DNA of 54,260 nt. Source: a virus. The position numbers were made by a program, and so were the translations under genes. Of the stretch, positions 39,120 to 46,503 are shown one piece after another. The notes beneath the pieces are model-generated. The model had not been told where the DNA came from. It worked only from the letters and a program-made list of their open reading frames with translations, and did no database searches. Location: positions 1 through 54,260 of IMG/VR virus record IMGVR_UViG_3300036861_000225. One strand, given 5' to 3'. Position 1 is the first letter of the stretch. Each line of letters begins with the position of its first letter.

Positions 39120-40663
39120 GCCAGTACCTCTTCCGGTTTGTGCGCAAGCGAGTCCATAGTCTCGTCTTGCAAGTATCGTTTCTCGATGAGCCGCGCGGCC
39201 ACGGCTTCGTCGATCGTGCCGCGGGCGAGGATCTGATAGACCATCACTTCGCGGTCAAAGCCCGCTTGTACCTGCCGCATCGGGCCGATGCGCTCGATGA
39301 TCTGATCGTGTGACTCAAGATCGTAGTTCAGTGCAAAGAACACGATGATGTGACACACGTTCTGAAAGCCGTCGACCCCGTGGCCGATGCTCTGGGGGTG
39401 GACGAAGGCGACCGGCACGCGGCCCGCCTTGAACTCGTCCTCGTCGCGCTTCGTGTCGATGTGCCGTCCTTGCGGGAAGCGCTTCTTGAGCCGCGCGAGA
39501 TCGGGCTTGAAGTGATAGGCCACGAGCACCGGCTCGCCCTGCGCTTCCTCGATGATCGACTCAAGAGCTTGCAGTTTCTCGTCGTGCGCTTCGACCCAGT
39601 GCGAGATATCGCTCTCGATCTCAGCCTCGGTGCCGGTGTAGACCGCGCCGTTTGCCAGCTGCAAGCACTTGATCAGTTTGGCCGACGCGGCGAAGGCCTC
39701 GATGTCGTGGCCGTCCAGTCGCGTGAACAGATCGCGCTCCATTTCGCGGTAGCGCTTGCGCGCGTCCGGCGGGAGGTCGACGTATACCGGCTGCACGATC
39801 GGCGCCTTAATGTTGAACCAGTCCTTCGGGTTGAACGCGAGCGCCACATCCTTGATACGGCCGATGATCTCGTCGAAGGCATGCGGAAACACGACGCGCT
39901 TGACGTAGGTCTTGTGCGCGGTCACCGCGTCCTTGGCGCGCTGGAAACCAAACCAGCGGCTCTCGAAGTCGTCGTAGCTGCGGCCCAGTCGCGCGCCGCG
40001 GTCGATGAACCACATCGGCCCCCACAGGTCCGTCAGCCCGTTCGGCGCAAAGGTGCCGGTGAGGTTGATCCAGAAGCGCGTGTGCTCGTGCGCGATCCTG
40101 GCGAGCGCCTGAGCTCGCTTGCCGCCTTGGCGCAGCCGGAAGGACTTCACGCGCGTCGCCTCGTCGGCCACGGCCAGCTGGAACGGCCACGCCTCGCCCA
40201 GGATCTCGACAAGTTGGGGCACGATGTCATAGTTCACGCACAGCACGTCGAGCTGCGCGATCACGGCGAGTCGCGAGCGGCGCGCGGCCGGGCGAAACTC
40301 TTCGACGCGCGCCCATAGTGCCTTGGTCTCTGCGCTCTTGGGGTCGCGCAGGTCTGCGGCGTCGGCCTTGCGCAGCACACGCAGGAACTCGCGCTCTGCG
40401 GGAGTCCACTCGATGAACTTGACGCGCAGGCCCGCGAACTGGGTCCACTTGTGCATTTCCTCGGGCCACGTGGAGCGGGCCACGCGCAGCGGCGCGAGAA
40501 CGATCGTCTTGCGCACCGTGCCCGCGAACATGCGGGCTTCGATGATGGACAAGACTGCGGGGGTTTTGCCCATCCCCATGCGCGCGAGCAATGCGCATCG
40601 ATCATGCGCAAGGCCGAAGTCGACCATCGGCGGTTGCCACGGACGCGGGGTGAAGTCACGCAT
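39116..40663 (-). CDS. SNF2/DEAD-like superfamily 2 helicase
   Basis: 515 aa. Walker A ARMGMGKT (27-34), DEAT (167-170) as motif II, LTGTFAPNG as motif III, and a C-terminal helicase half with QIIERIGPMRQVQ (from 454) in the motif VI position, where SNF2-like enzymes usually have QxxGRxxRxGQ. Phage SNF2-like helicases of this size act in DNA replication or recombination, or displace bound proteins. It overlaps the MazZ-like gene by 4 nt. Confidence 0.88.
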   Translation of the reverse strand: MRDFTPRPWQPPMVDFGLAHDRCALLARMGMGKTPAVLSIIEARMFAGTVRKTIVLAPLRVARSTWPEEMHKWTQFAGLRVKFIEWTPAEREFLRVLRKADAADLRDPKSAETKALWARVEEFRPAARRSRLAVIAQLDVLCVNYDIVPQLVEILGEAWPFQLAVADEATRVKSFRLRQGGKRAQALARIAHEHTRFWINLTGTFAPNGLTDLWGPMWFIDRGARLGRSYDDFESRWFGFQRAKDAVTAHKTYVKRVVFPHAFDEIIGRIKDVALAFNPKDWFNIKAPIVQPVYVDLPPDARKRYREMERDLFTRLDGHDIEAFAASAKLIKCLQLANGAVYTGTEAEIESDISHWVEAHDEKLQALESIIEEAQGEPVLVAYHFKPDLARLKKRFPQGRHIDTKRDEDEFKAGRVPVAFVHPQSIGHGVDGFQNVCHIIVFFALNYDLESHDQIIERIGPMRQVQAGFDREVMVYQILARGTIDEAVAARLIEKRYLQDETMDSLAHKPEEVLA

Positions 40664-41546
40664 CTAGATACGCCCGGATGAAGGCCGCTGCTGCTTCCGC
40701 GTTGATCGCGTTGCCATAGGCGCGCAGGCGTCCCACTCTGGCGGGAGCCCCATGAGCCAGCGGGAATGTGCCGGGTTCAACTGGCCTCCACTCGGGGCCG
40801 TCTCTGTCGTCACACAGAAGCCACTCCACCGAACCCCAATGACTCCCCACGCCTGCCGCCCTAGGAGGGCAGTGATCGGCACGTTCGGCGTGAAGCTCCC
40901 GTCTTTCCAATCCCGGGTTGTCGGCGTCGCCCACAAGGACAGGCGGGCCACTGCGGCCAAATCCGGGCCGCGCGATCGCATCGCTTCCGCGATGCCGCCC
41001 TCCCTCGACCGCACACCTTTGTGAGCGAGCGCGCTTGTAGGTGTCGGCCACGAAGAACAACCGTTGTCGGATGTGCGGCGCACCGACGCCCGCAGCGCAC
41101 AGATCAACCGCCCCGAGGGCGTGCTTCGCTCTTTCCATGTCAGCGTGAACAAGGTCGAGCCAAGCAAGTCCGTCTTGGCTCGCAACCTGCTCGCCAAAGA
41201 TAGGGACAGCGCGCGGCTTCGCTCGCTCAATGAGGTGGAACCACGCAGGCCACAGGTGCCGCTCGTCAGCAAACCCAGCTCCTTTGCCTGCCGCGCTGAA
41301 AGGTTGGCAAGGACATGATCCCGTCCAGCAAACTCGATCATCACTCCAACCTGCTCGACGAAGTGCGTAGGACCACACGCCGATGCCAGCGAAGAAATGA
41401 CATTGTGTGAAGCCTTCCAAGTCGGAAGGGATGACATCCTCGATGCTTCGCTCGTCAACGACTCCGGGGGCGATGTGCCCTGCGTCAATGAGGTTTCGGA
41501 GCCACTGAGCAGCATAGGGATCGATCTCGTTGTAGTAGGCGGTCAT
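40656..41546 (-). CDS. DNA (cytosine-5) methyltransferase
   Basis: 296 aa from ATG 41546 (ATGA overlap). Motif [19 protein letters not shown] (50-66), motif [17 protein letters not shown] with the catalytic Cys at 80, motif VI region IFGEQV (ENV replaced by EQV, 119-121), motif [14 protein letters not shown] and motif [16 protein letters not shown]. All catalytic elements are present. The spacer before motif X is short, so target recognition may be minimal. It probably protects phage DNA from host restriction. Confidence 0.88.
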   Translation of the reverse strand: MTAYYNEIDPYAAQWLRNLIDAGHIAPGVVDERSIEDVIPSDLEGFTQCHFFAGIGVWSYALRRAGWSDDRVCWTGSCPCQPFSAAGKGAGFADERHLWPAWFHLIERAKPRAVPIFGEQVASQDGLAWLDLVHADMERAKHALGAVDLCAAGVGAPHIRQRLFFVADTYKRARSQRCAVEGGRHRGSDAIARPGFGRSGPPVLVGDADNPGLERRELHAERADHCPPRAAGVGSHWGSVEWLLCDDRDGPEWRPVEPGTFPLAHGAPARVGRLRAYGNAINAEAAAAFIRAYLDA

Positions 41547-41851
41547 GTCGGCGGCAACCACGCATCCAACTGCGCGAGTGTGGAGATCACGAGGACCGTG
41601 CAGCCCGCCGAGTGCATGCGCTCGTGCTCGCGCGCCTGCGCGGCCGTGGGCTTGCCGTCCGGGGCCTTGGTTTCGATGAAGGGGTGTGTCCCCGCGAGGC
41701 GTGTCAACTGCGTTTCGTGCCAACCCTCGGGGAACAAGCACAGCACGTCCGGCGCGTTCCGCCGGCCCAGCCAGCTCACAGCCCGGATCTCGCCCCCATA
41801 GGCTTCGACGCGCTCTTTCAGCGCTTTTCGGATCTTGCCTTCGGCGGCCAT
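41543..41851 (-). CDS. VRR-NUC domain nuclease
   Basis: 102 aa from ATG 41851, overlapping the HNH gene by 34 nt. RKALKERVEAYGGEIRAVSW, NAPDVLCLF (D35), FIETKAPDG (E60, K62) and AQAREHERMHSAGCTVLVI reproduce the VRR-NUC PD-(D/E)XK fold. Phage members are small resolvase-like endonucleases that process branched DNA during replication or packaging. Confidence 0.85.
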   Translation of the reverse strand: MAAEGKIRKALKERVEAYGGEIRAVSWLGRRNAPDVLCLFPEGWHETQLTRLAGTHPFIETKAPDGKPTAAQAREHERMHSAGCTVLVISTLAQLDAWLPPT

Positions 41852-42180
41852 CTCGGGTTCCTCTGCTGACTCAGTTTCGAATTCTCGCTGCGGGTTTCCA
41901 GGGTCCAGTGATCGGGGTTGATGCAGAGCGTGTTGCCGCACCGGTGCTCGGTGGTCTGGGTCTCTGGATCGAGCGGTACATCATGGAACTGCTGTTCCAT
42001 TTCGCGGTGCGCGGCGACGGTCACGAGCTCGCCGTCGACGCGCTTGTTCAGGCGGCCGTAAGGCCAGCGCTTGCCGCACGTGCGGCCGGTCCATACCCAG
42101 CACCCGTTCTCGTTCTGGTCCTCGGGCTTTTCGCTGTTCGCAACGAGCCTCTGGAACATCGTCACGTACTTCTGCGCCAT
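41818..42180 (-). CDS. HNH endonuclease (non-AP2 type)
   Basis: 120 aa from ATG 42180, which overlaps the regulator stop (TGATG). NGCWVWTGRTCGKRWPYGRL, VAAHREMEQQF, TEHRCGNTLCINPDHWTLET and ENSKLSQQRNP form a complete HNH homing-nuclease domain of a family distinct from the four AP2-type copies. It overlaps the VRR-NUC gene, so it is built into the operon. Confidence 0.85.
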   Translation of the reverse strand: MAQKYVTMFQRLVANSEKPEDQNENGCWVWTGRTCGKRWPYGRLNKRVDGELVTVAAHREMEQQFHDVPLDPETQTTEHRCGNTLCINPDHWTLETRSENSKLSQQRNPRWPPKARSEKR

Positions 42181-42503
42181 CAGGCCGCTCGCATACGCCA
42201 CACGCTCGATCGGTGCACGCCCGTGCTCGCAGCGATCTCCCGCACGCTGCCGGCTGCGGCGCGCACTGCCTCGATCGGTCGCCCAGGTGGCAGTGCCACG
42301 GCGGGCGCATCGAGGATGCCCGCGCCCACGCCGAGCAGCACAGCATGCGGCAGCGTGGACGCGCCAAGGTTGCGCTTGATCTTCACGATCGCGTCCTCAA
42401 CGGCCGACTCGGTAATGCCCAGCAGCGGCGCGACTTGCTTGAGCCGGTTCCCTTGCGCGATGAGTGTCAGCACTTCGCGCTGGCGTTCGGTGAGCTGCCT
42501 CAT
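42180..42503 (-). CDS. LuxR-type HTH regulator, 107 aa
   Basis: ATG at 42503 overlaps the preceding stop (ATGA). Residues 1-48 (TERQREVLTLIAQGNRLKQV, then LLGITESAVEDAIVKIKRN) are a GerE/LuxR helix-turn-helix; the C-terminal VREIAASTGVHRSSVWRM reads as a second short HTH. It has no receiver domain. Its location in the replication operon suggests control of the early-to-late switch (inference). Confidence 0.72.
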   Translation of the reverse strand: MRQLTERQREVLTLIAQGNRLKQVAPLLGITESAVEDAIVKIKRNLGASTLPHAVLLGVGAGILDAPAVALPPGRPIEAVRAAAGSVREIAASTGVHRSSVWRMRAA

Positions 42504-42769
42504 GCTTGCACCTCGCTGAATGCATCCGCGCCGATCTCGCACTTGTGCTGACGCTTGCTGCGCGCGTCGAAGAGCACGGACCGCTCGCCGCGGCCATCGG
42601 CTTGCGTGACACGCTGCCAGTACAGCCCCGCGGCGCCGCAGCGCTTGCACACGATGTCGTCCTCTTCGCCGAGTTCGGCGTAGTCGGGATCGTAGTCTTC
42701 GGAGAGCACGCCGTCTTCGTACGTGTGCCCCGCGTGCTCTCGGAGGTCTCTTGATCTGCCCACGTTCAC
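42500..42769 (-). CDS. Zinc-ribbon-like protein, 89 aa
   Basis: GTG at 42769 overlaps the polymerase stop (GTGA). An acidic N-terminal half (SEDYDPDYAELGEEDDIV) precedes CKRCGAAGLYW and, near the end, HKC, a likely zinc-binding set. Small phage proteins of this kind are common next to polymerase genes; function unknown. Confidence 0.68.
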   Translation of the reverse strand: MNVGRSRDLREHAGHTYEDGVLSEDYDPDYAELGEEDDIVCKRCGAAGLYWQRVTQADGRGERSVLFDARSKRQHKCEIGADAFSEVQA

Positions 42770-44943
42770 CCCTTCTCGTAGCGCTTGGTTGTGAACCCTG
42801 CCGCTGCGAGCGGCAAGCCCTGATTCCATCCTAAATCACTGCACATGAGTGTAGCAAGTGCTTCGTGCGAAAAAGCGTCCGTGTCGGGGGTTTCCGTGAC
42901 GAGCTCGTCGTGCACGCCGAAGATCACTTCGTAGCCGGCCGCTTCCGCAAGAGGTATGCCGCCTGCCAGTTGATCGCGAGCCACGGCTTGCGTGACGTTC
43001 TCGAATAGCTTGCCCCCGTAGGTCTTCGTCGGGCCCCATTGCTTCGTGTACGGGTTGAGCCCGATGAAACTGATCTTGTCGCTCTTGTCGATCGTCGGCG
43101 AGAAGTAGCACAGCGCCCGGCCGCTGGGCAGACCGATGCGCAGCCAAGAGCCATCGCGGCGTACCTTGAGCTTGCGCACTTGGAGAGTGACACTGGGCGT
43201 CGCGATCGCGGTACGCACGGCGTTCTCCAGTTCCTTCCAGAGCGAAGAGATAGCGGGATGCGCCTTGCGCCACAAGCGTTTGATCGCGTCGCACGCGATG
43301 AAGGTCTTTTCGGAGAGACCGTAGCGCGCCTTGAACTTCGCGGCCTCCGGGTCTTTCGATCCCTCGGGAACCGTGTCATACAACCACCGCAGGAAGCCCT
43401 CTGCCTCTTCCTTCTCGGTCTCGGGCAACACATCCCACACGGCTTCCGTCATGGCCGCGAGATCGATGCCGTAGGTCGCAGCCCCGGTGATCCACGCGCC
43501 AACGCCGCCTTGGTACTGAAACATCAGTTCTTCGACTTTGCCGATCTGGCGCTGCTCCTTGTTCACGTCATCAGGGCTGACATTAAACGACTTCGCGTAG
43601 GCGAGCTTGTAGAGGTCGGGCCCCTCGCCCGTGTCGTAGTCGCGGAACGCTTGCAGCTTCCAGTCCTCACCGGCGAGCCAAGCTGCGACCCGGCCCTCGA
43701 TGTTCGCCAAGTCGGCGATGACCAGCTTGCGGCCCGGCGGCGCGATGATGGCGCCACGCACGGCCGCACCGGCGAGCGCGCGCACGTTGCTGTGGGTCAG
43801 GTCTTCCGCGCCCGCGAGCATCGCCTCGATGCCCGTGGTGACGTACTCGTGGATGTGGTGATCCTTGATCGCGGTCTTGTCGATGCCGTGCCACTGCGCG
43901 ATGACGTCGACCGGCGGGCGCATCAGATTGCCCGGCTGGAACATGCGGTGAGCCCAGCGGCCCGTGCGGCTCGCGCCGCAAAACTGCTGGAGACCGCGCA
44001 GCCGGCCGTCGCTGCTCACGCCGTTGAGCAACGCCGTGTACTTCGATGCGCTGTTCATGGACGCTTGCAGCCGGATCGCGAGCAGGTCGCGCACGCTCTG
44101 AGGCAGGTCCGGGTCGTTCATGCGCCGCTCAAGCGTGTCGGCCTTCATGTCGGGCAGCGTCACGCCATGCGCGTCGAGCACGTAGGCCAACAGCGCATCG
44201 CGCTGCGTGGTGCTCGCGACTGCACCCTCGGTGATCTCCGAGGTCTGGTCCGCGAGCTTGTCGAGTGAGGATTTGGCCGCGCGCACCGCGGCGCGAGCGA
44301 GATCCTGGTCGACGAACGCCCCGCGGGCGTTGATCTTCAGGTCAAGGTGCCACAGCGCGAGCTCGGCGCCCTTGTAGTTCCACATTGGCACGCGCCGGTG
44401 CACCTCGCGCATCGCCTCGATGTCCTGGCCAGCGTAGGCGACGAACTCGGCCCACTCCGCGGGGTGCGTCTTCGCGGTCGCGCGCCGCGTGCCGTGCTTC
44501 TTGAAGAACGCATCGTTCTGCGGTTTGCAGAAGAGGTGGATCAGGTTGCGACCGCCGGCTGACTTGCGCTTGCCCTGGTCGAGGCGCAGCACCTCGCCGA
44601 GCGTGCCCAGCGCGCCGGGCAACCCGTGGCAGTAGGCTTGCACCATCGTGTCGCGGCGCCGGTGCATCGGGATGCGCGCCGCCACCTCGGGCATCGCGTG
44701 TTCCAACACAACGAAGTCGAAGGCGCCGCCATTGTGGAACCAGATCAGGCACTCAGGATCGTCGATCGACTCGTCGAGCGCCGTGGGCATGCGTTTGCCG
44801 CTGGTGATGTCCCACACGTCAGTCGCGCCGTCGTCGATCGCGTAGGCCCAGATCATCACCTCGGCATCTTCGGCGTATCGGTGCGTGCCGTGGGTGATCG
44901 GGACCGGAGAGAAGGTCTCCAGATCGGAGAAGTTGTCACGCAC
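42766..44943 (-). CDS. DNA polymerase, family A, with 3'-5' exonuclease domain
   Basis: 725 aa. Exonuclease: SDLETFS (D7, E9), NGGAFDF (D76), YAGQDIEAM (D174). Polymerase: motif A VIADLANIEGRVAAW (D at about 411; the usual SQIELR is replaced by ANIEGR), motif B region QIGKVEELMFQYQGGVG, motif C GVHDELV (H678, D679, E680). Full length and catalytically intact; replicates the phage genome. The ANIEGR variant occurs in a phage subfamily. Confidence 0.93.
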   Translation of the reverse strand: MRDNFSDLETFSPVPITHGTHRYAEDAEVMIWAYAIDDGATDVWDITSGKRMPTALDESIDDPECLIWFHNGGAFDFVVLEHAMPEVAARIPMHRRRDTMVQAYCHGLPGALGTLGEVLRLDQGKRKSAGGRNLIHLFCKPQNDAFFKKHGTRRATAKTHPAEWAEFVAYAGQDIEAMREVHRRVPMWNYKGAELALWHLDLKINARGAFVDQDLARAAVRAAKSSLDKLADQTSEITEGAVASTTQRDALLAYVLDAHGVTLPDMKADTLERRMNDPDLPQSVRDLLAIRLQASMNSASKYTALLNGVSSDGRLRGLQQFCGASRTGRWAHRMFQPGNLMRPPVDVIAQWHGIDKTAIKDHHIHEYVTTGIEAMLAGAEDLTHSNVRALAGAAVRGAIIAPPGRKLVIADLANIEGRVAAWLAGEDWKLQAFRDYDTGEGPDLYKLAYAKSFNVSPDDVNKEQRQIGKVEELMFQYQGGVGAWITGAATYGIDLAAMTEAVWDVLPETEKEEAEGFLRWLYDTVPEGSKDPEAAKFKARYGLSEKTFIACDAIKRLWRKAHPAISSLWKELENAVRTAIATPSVTLQVRKLKVRRDGSWLRIGLPSGRALCYFSPTIDKSDKISFIGLNPYTKQWGPTKTYGGKLFENVTQAVARDQLAGGIPLAEAAGYEVIFGVHDELVTETPDTDAFSHEALATLMCSDLGWNQGLPLAAAGFTTKRYEKG

Positions 44944-45262
44944 CGCGCAGCTCCAGTTCCACGATCTCCATGTCGCCGCGGATGCGCGGCGCTGGCGGCG
45001 CGGTGACGATCATTTCGTCGTAGTCCTCGGGGCCGTCGAAGTAACTGTGGCTCACGCCCTGGTTGCGTTCCCACTTGCCTTGCAGCCACATCGTCAGTGC
45101 ATTGCGCGCCGATTGCAGCGTGAAGAACAGACGCGGATTCTTGTCGTGCGGCTTGTCTAGTTCGTCGCCCGGGATCCAGTGGGACCGCCCGCCAGGGGTG
45201 CGGTTCAGCCTATGCGGCATCCATTCACCGGTCGGCTTGTGCCTGATCGCGAAGACCTTCAT
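44936..45262 (-). CDS. Hypothetical phage protein, 108 aa, downstream of the structured RNA
   Basis: ATG at 45262 with a strong AGGAGGT 8 nt upstream. MKVFAIRHKPTGEWMPHR begins a family of small phage proteins I know only as hypothetical; PRLFFTLQSARNALTMWLQG follows. Overlaps the polymerase gene by 8 nt, so its translation and that of the polymerase may depend on the structured leader at 45263-45455. Confidence 0.75.
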   Translation of the reverse strand: MKVFAIRHKPTGEWMPHRLNRTPGGRSHWIPGDELDKPHDKNPRLFFTLQSARNALTMWLQGKWERNQGVSHSYFDGPEDYDEMIVTAPPAPRIRGDMEIVELELRGA

Positions 45263-45455
45263 TGCATGACCTCCTGCATTTTGGTGGGGGACCGCGCAGA
45301 CGGTTCTTACTGCGGCGATGCACCGGGGCCCAGCAAGCCGAGCCATCCCTCACCAAAATGCTGCCCCTTACGGGGGCAAGTCGCCAGTGCTGTAACTCAC
45401 TGGGGACCGGCCGCAGCCGGTGGCTTCAGGCCTGCGGGTAGCAGGCCGTTGGAAG
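45263..45455 (-). ncRNA. Structured RNA candidate / riboswitch-like leader between ssDNA-binding and polymerase-side genes
   Basis: No gene is seen in this 193-nt gap. In transcript order (minus strand) it holds GGCCTGC/GCAGGCC (7 bp, 45447-45429), ACCGGC/GCCGGT with a tetraloop (45421-45406), CCAGTG/CACTGG (45403-45384), TGCCCC/GGGGCA (45378-45362), and a closing 11-bp helix GCATTTTGGTG/CACCAAAATGC (45361-45351 with 45286-45276). That helix encloses 64 nt with at least two further hairpins (GGCTC/GGGCC and CGCAG/CTGCG). It ends directly against the AGGAGG ribosome binding site. Confidence 0.6.
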
Positions 45456-46097
45456 TCAGCTCAAGTCGTCGGCGTCGCTGCCGTCCGCCACTTCGCCGAA
45501 CGCCTCGGTCACCGGCGCCGTGGCGCCGCTGAACGCATCGCCGTCGCGCAGGCGCTGGATGACCATGAGCGTTGCGCGCAGGCCCTTGCCGGCCTTGTTG
45601 TCCTGCGCCCAGAGCTCGACTTGCGCGTTGACGTACATGCCCGAGTAGATGCGGCCGGCCTTGCCCGACAGCAGCGCGCCGCTGGCGCGGTCGTAGACCG
45701 GCGACAGGTCCGTGTCGATCACGATCGGGCGCTGCTGGTCCTCGGTGCGGTGCGAGGCCAAGATCCAGACGCCTTCCACGTCCTTGCGCGCACCGTCTTG
45801 CCAGCAGCAGCCCTTGGGGTCGGGCAGGATGTTGGCGAGGTGCATCTTGGCCTTGTCGTTCCACTTCTCGGTGGCGACCTTGACCATCGCGTCATCGATG
45901 AACTTCTTGGCGGCCACCGGCGAGCCGACGACCTTCTTGTCGATCACGAACTGCGCGAGGCTTTGCGGGCCGATGTGGAACGAGGCGGACCAACGCCGCT
46001 TGTCGTTCTCGCGCTGCTTCTGACCCTGGAAATACTCCGGGGCGTCGAGCTTGGGATAGGAGAGGCGAACGTCTTTCAGGAGAACAACGAGACCCAT
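45456..46097 (-). CDS. DUF2815-type single-stranded DNA-binding protein
   Basis: 213 aa from ATG 46097 with AAAGGAAAG upstream. VVLLKDVRLSYPKLDAPEYF, RRWSASFHIGP, GKAGRIYSGMYVNAQVELWA and an acidic tail (GSDADDLS) match the DUF2815 family, phage proteins with an SSB-like OB fold. Expected to coat ssDNA during replication and to partner with the RecB-like nuclease and polymerase in the same operon. Confidence 0.82.
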   Translation of the reverse strand: MGLVVLLKDVRLSYPKLDAPEYFQGQKQRENDKRRWSASFHIGPQSLAQFVIDKKVVGSPVAAKKFIDDAMVKVATEKWNDKAKMHLANILPDPKGCCWQDGARKDVEGVWILASHRTEDQQRPIVIDTDLSPVYDRASGALLSGKAGRIYSGMYVNAQVELWAQDNKAGKGLRATLMVIQRLRDGDAFSGATAPVTEAFGEVADGSDADDLS

Positions 46098-46152
46098 GAT
46101 GGGCTTTCCTTTCGGGTTTGTGCAAACGGCTTACGGCTTGCGGGTTGGGGAA

Positions 46153-46503
46153 CTAGAAACCGGACGGCTGGGCGACGGCGCGCGTGAGCGCCATCAACCC
46201 CTCTTGAAAGTGCGTGCGCGCGATCGCGGCCCAGCGCTCGGGCTCGGCGCGGTTCAGGCGTGCTTTCTCGGCGTGTGCGCGCTGAAACGCTGTCGGCGGG
46301 TCGCCTTCCGCAACAGTTTCAGTTTCGCCTCGATCGATGATTTCTTTCTGCGCGTACAGGTTCATGCCGGTCCGGTGCCGGACCTTCGCGATCAGTGCCT
46401 CGATCTCGTGACCCTTGGCCTTGATCTCGTTCATCAGCGCTGCCTCGGCTTCATTCAGCTGGCGATAGCCCGTGATCTTGGGTTGGGTGAAGGTTTCCAT
46501 CAT
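46153..46503 (-). CDS. Acb2/Tad1-type cyclic-nucleotide sponge (anti-CBASS/anti-Thoeris)
   Basis: 116 aa from ATG 46503 (AGGAG upstream; ATGA overlap). ITGYRQLNEAEAALMNEIKA with KGHEIEALIAKVRHRTG, and the closing RWAAIARTHFQEGLMALTRA, then VAQPSGF, reproduce the Acb2 hairpin signature. Acb2 proteins form hexamers that sequester CBASS and Thoeris signal nucleotides. A 30-residue polar insertion (from NLYAQKEII to NRAEPE) separates the two helices. Early expression before the ssDNA-binding gene would suit a counter-defence role. Confidence 0.85.
   Translation of the reverse strand: MMETFTQPKITGYRQLNEAEAALMNEIKAKGHEIEALIAKVRHRTGMNLYAQKEIIDRGETETVAEGDPPTAFQRAHAEKARLNRAEPERWAAIARTHFQEGLMALTRAVAQPSGF

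Noticed and set aside
40664-41515. 283-codon minus-strand frame alternative to the methyltransferase
   Set aside because: The other frame carries all C5 methyltransferase motifs; this one is a frame-shifted shadow rich in Ser and Arg.
43039-44268. 409-codon plus-strand frame opposite the DNA polymerase
   Set aside because: Antisense shadow of a confidently identified polymerase; no start signal.
38640-44943. Complete 2-aminoadenine (Z-DNA) genome system
   Set aside because: Only a MazZ-like gene and a family A polymerase were found; PurZ and DatZ were not seen, so the full pathway cannot be claimed.
45263-45455. tRNA or group I intron
   Set aside because: The stems do not form a cloverleaf with an anticodon arm and no group I core elements were recognised; the flanking genes are intact.
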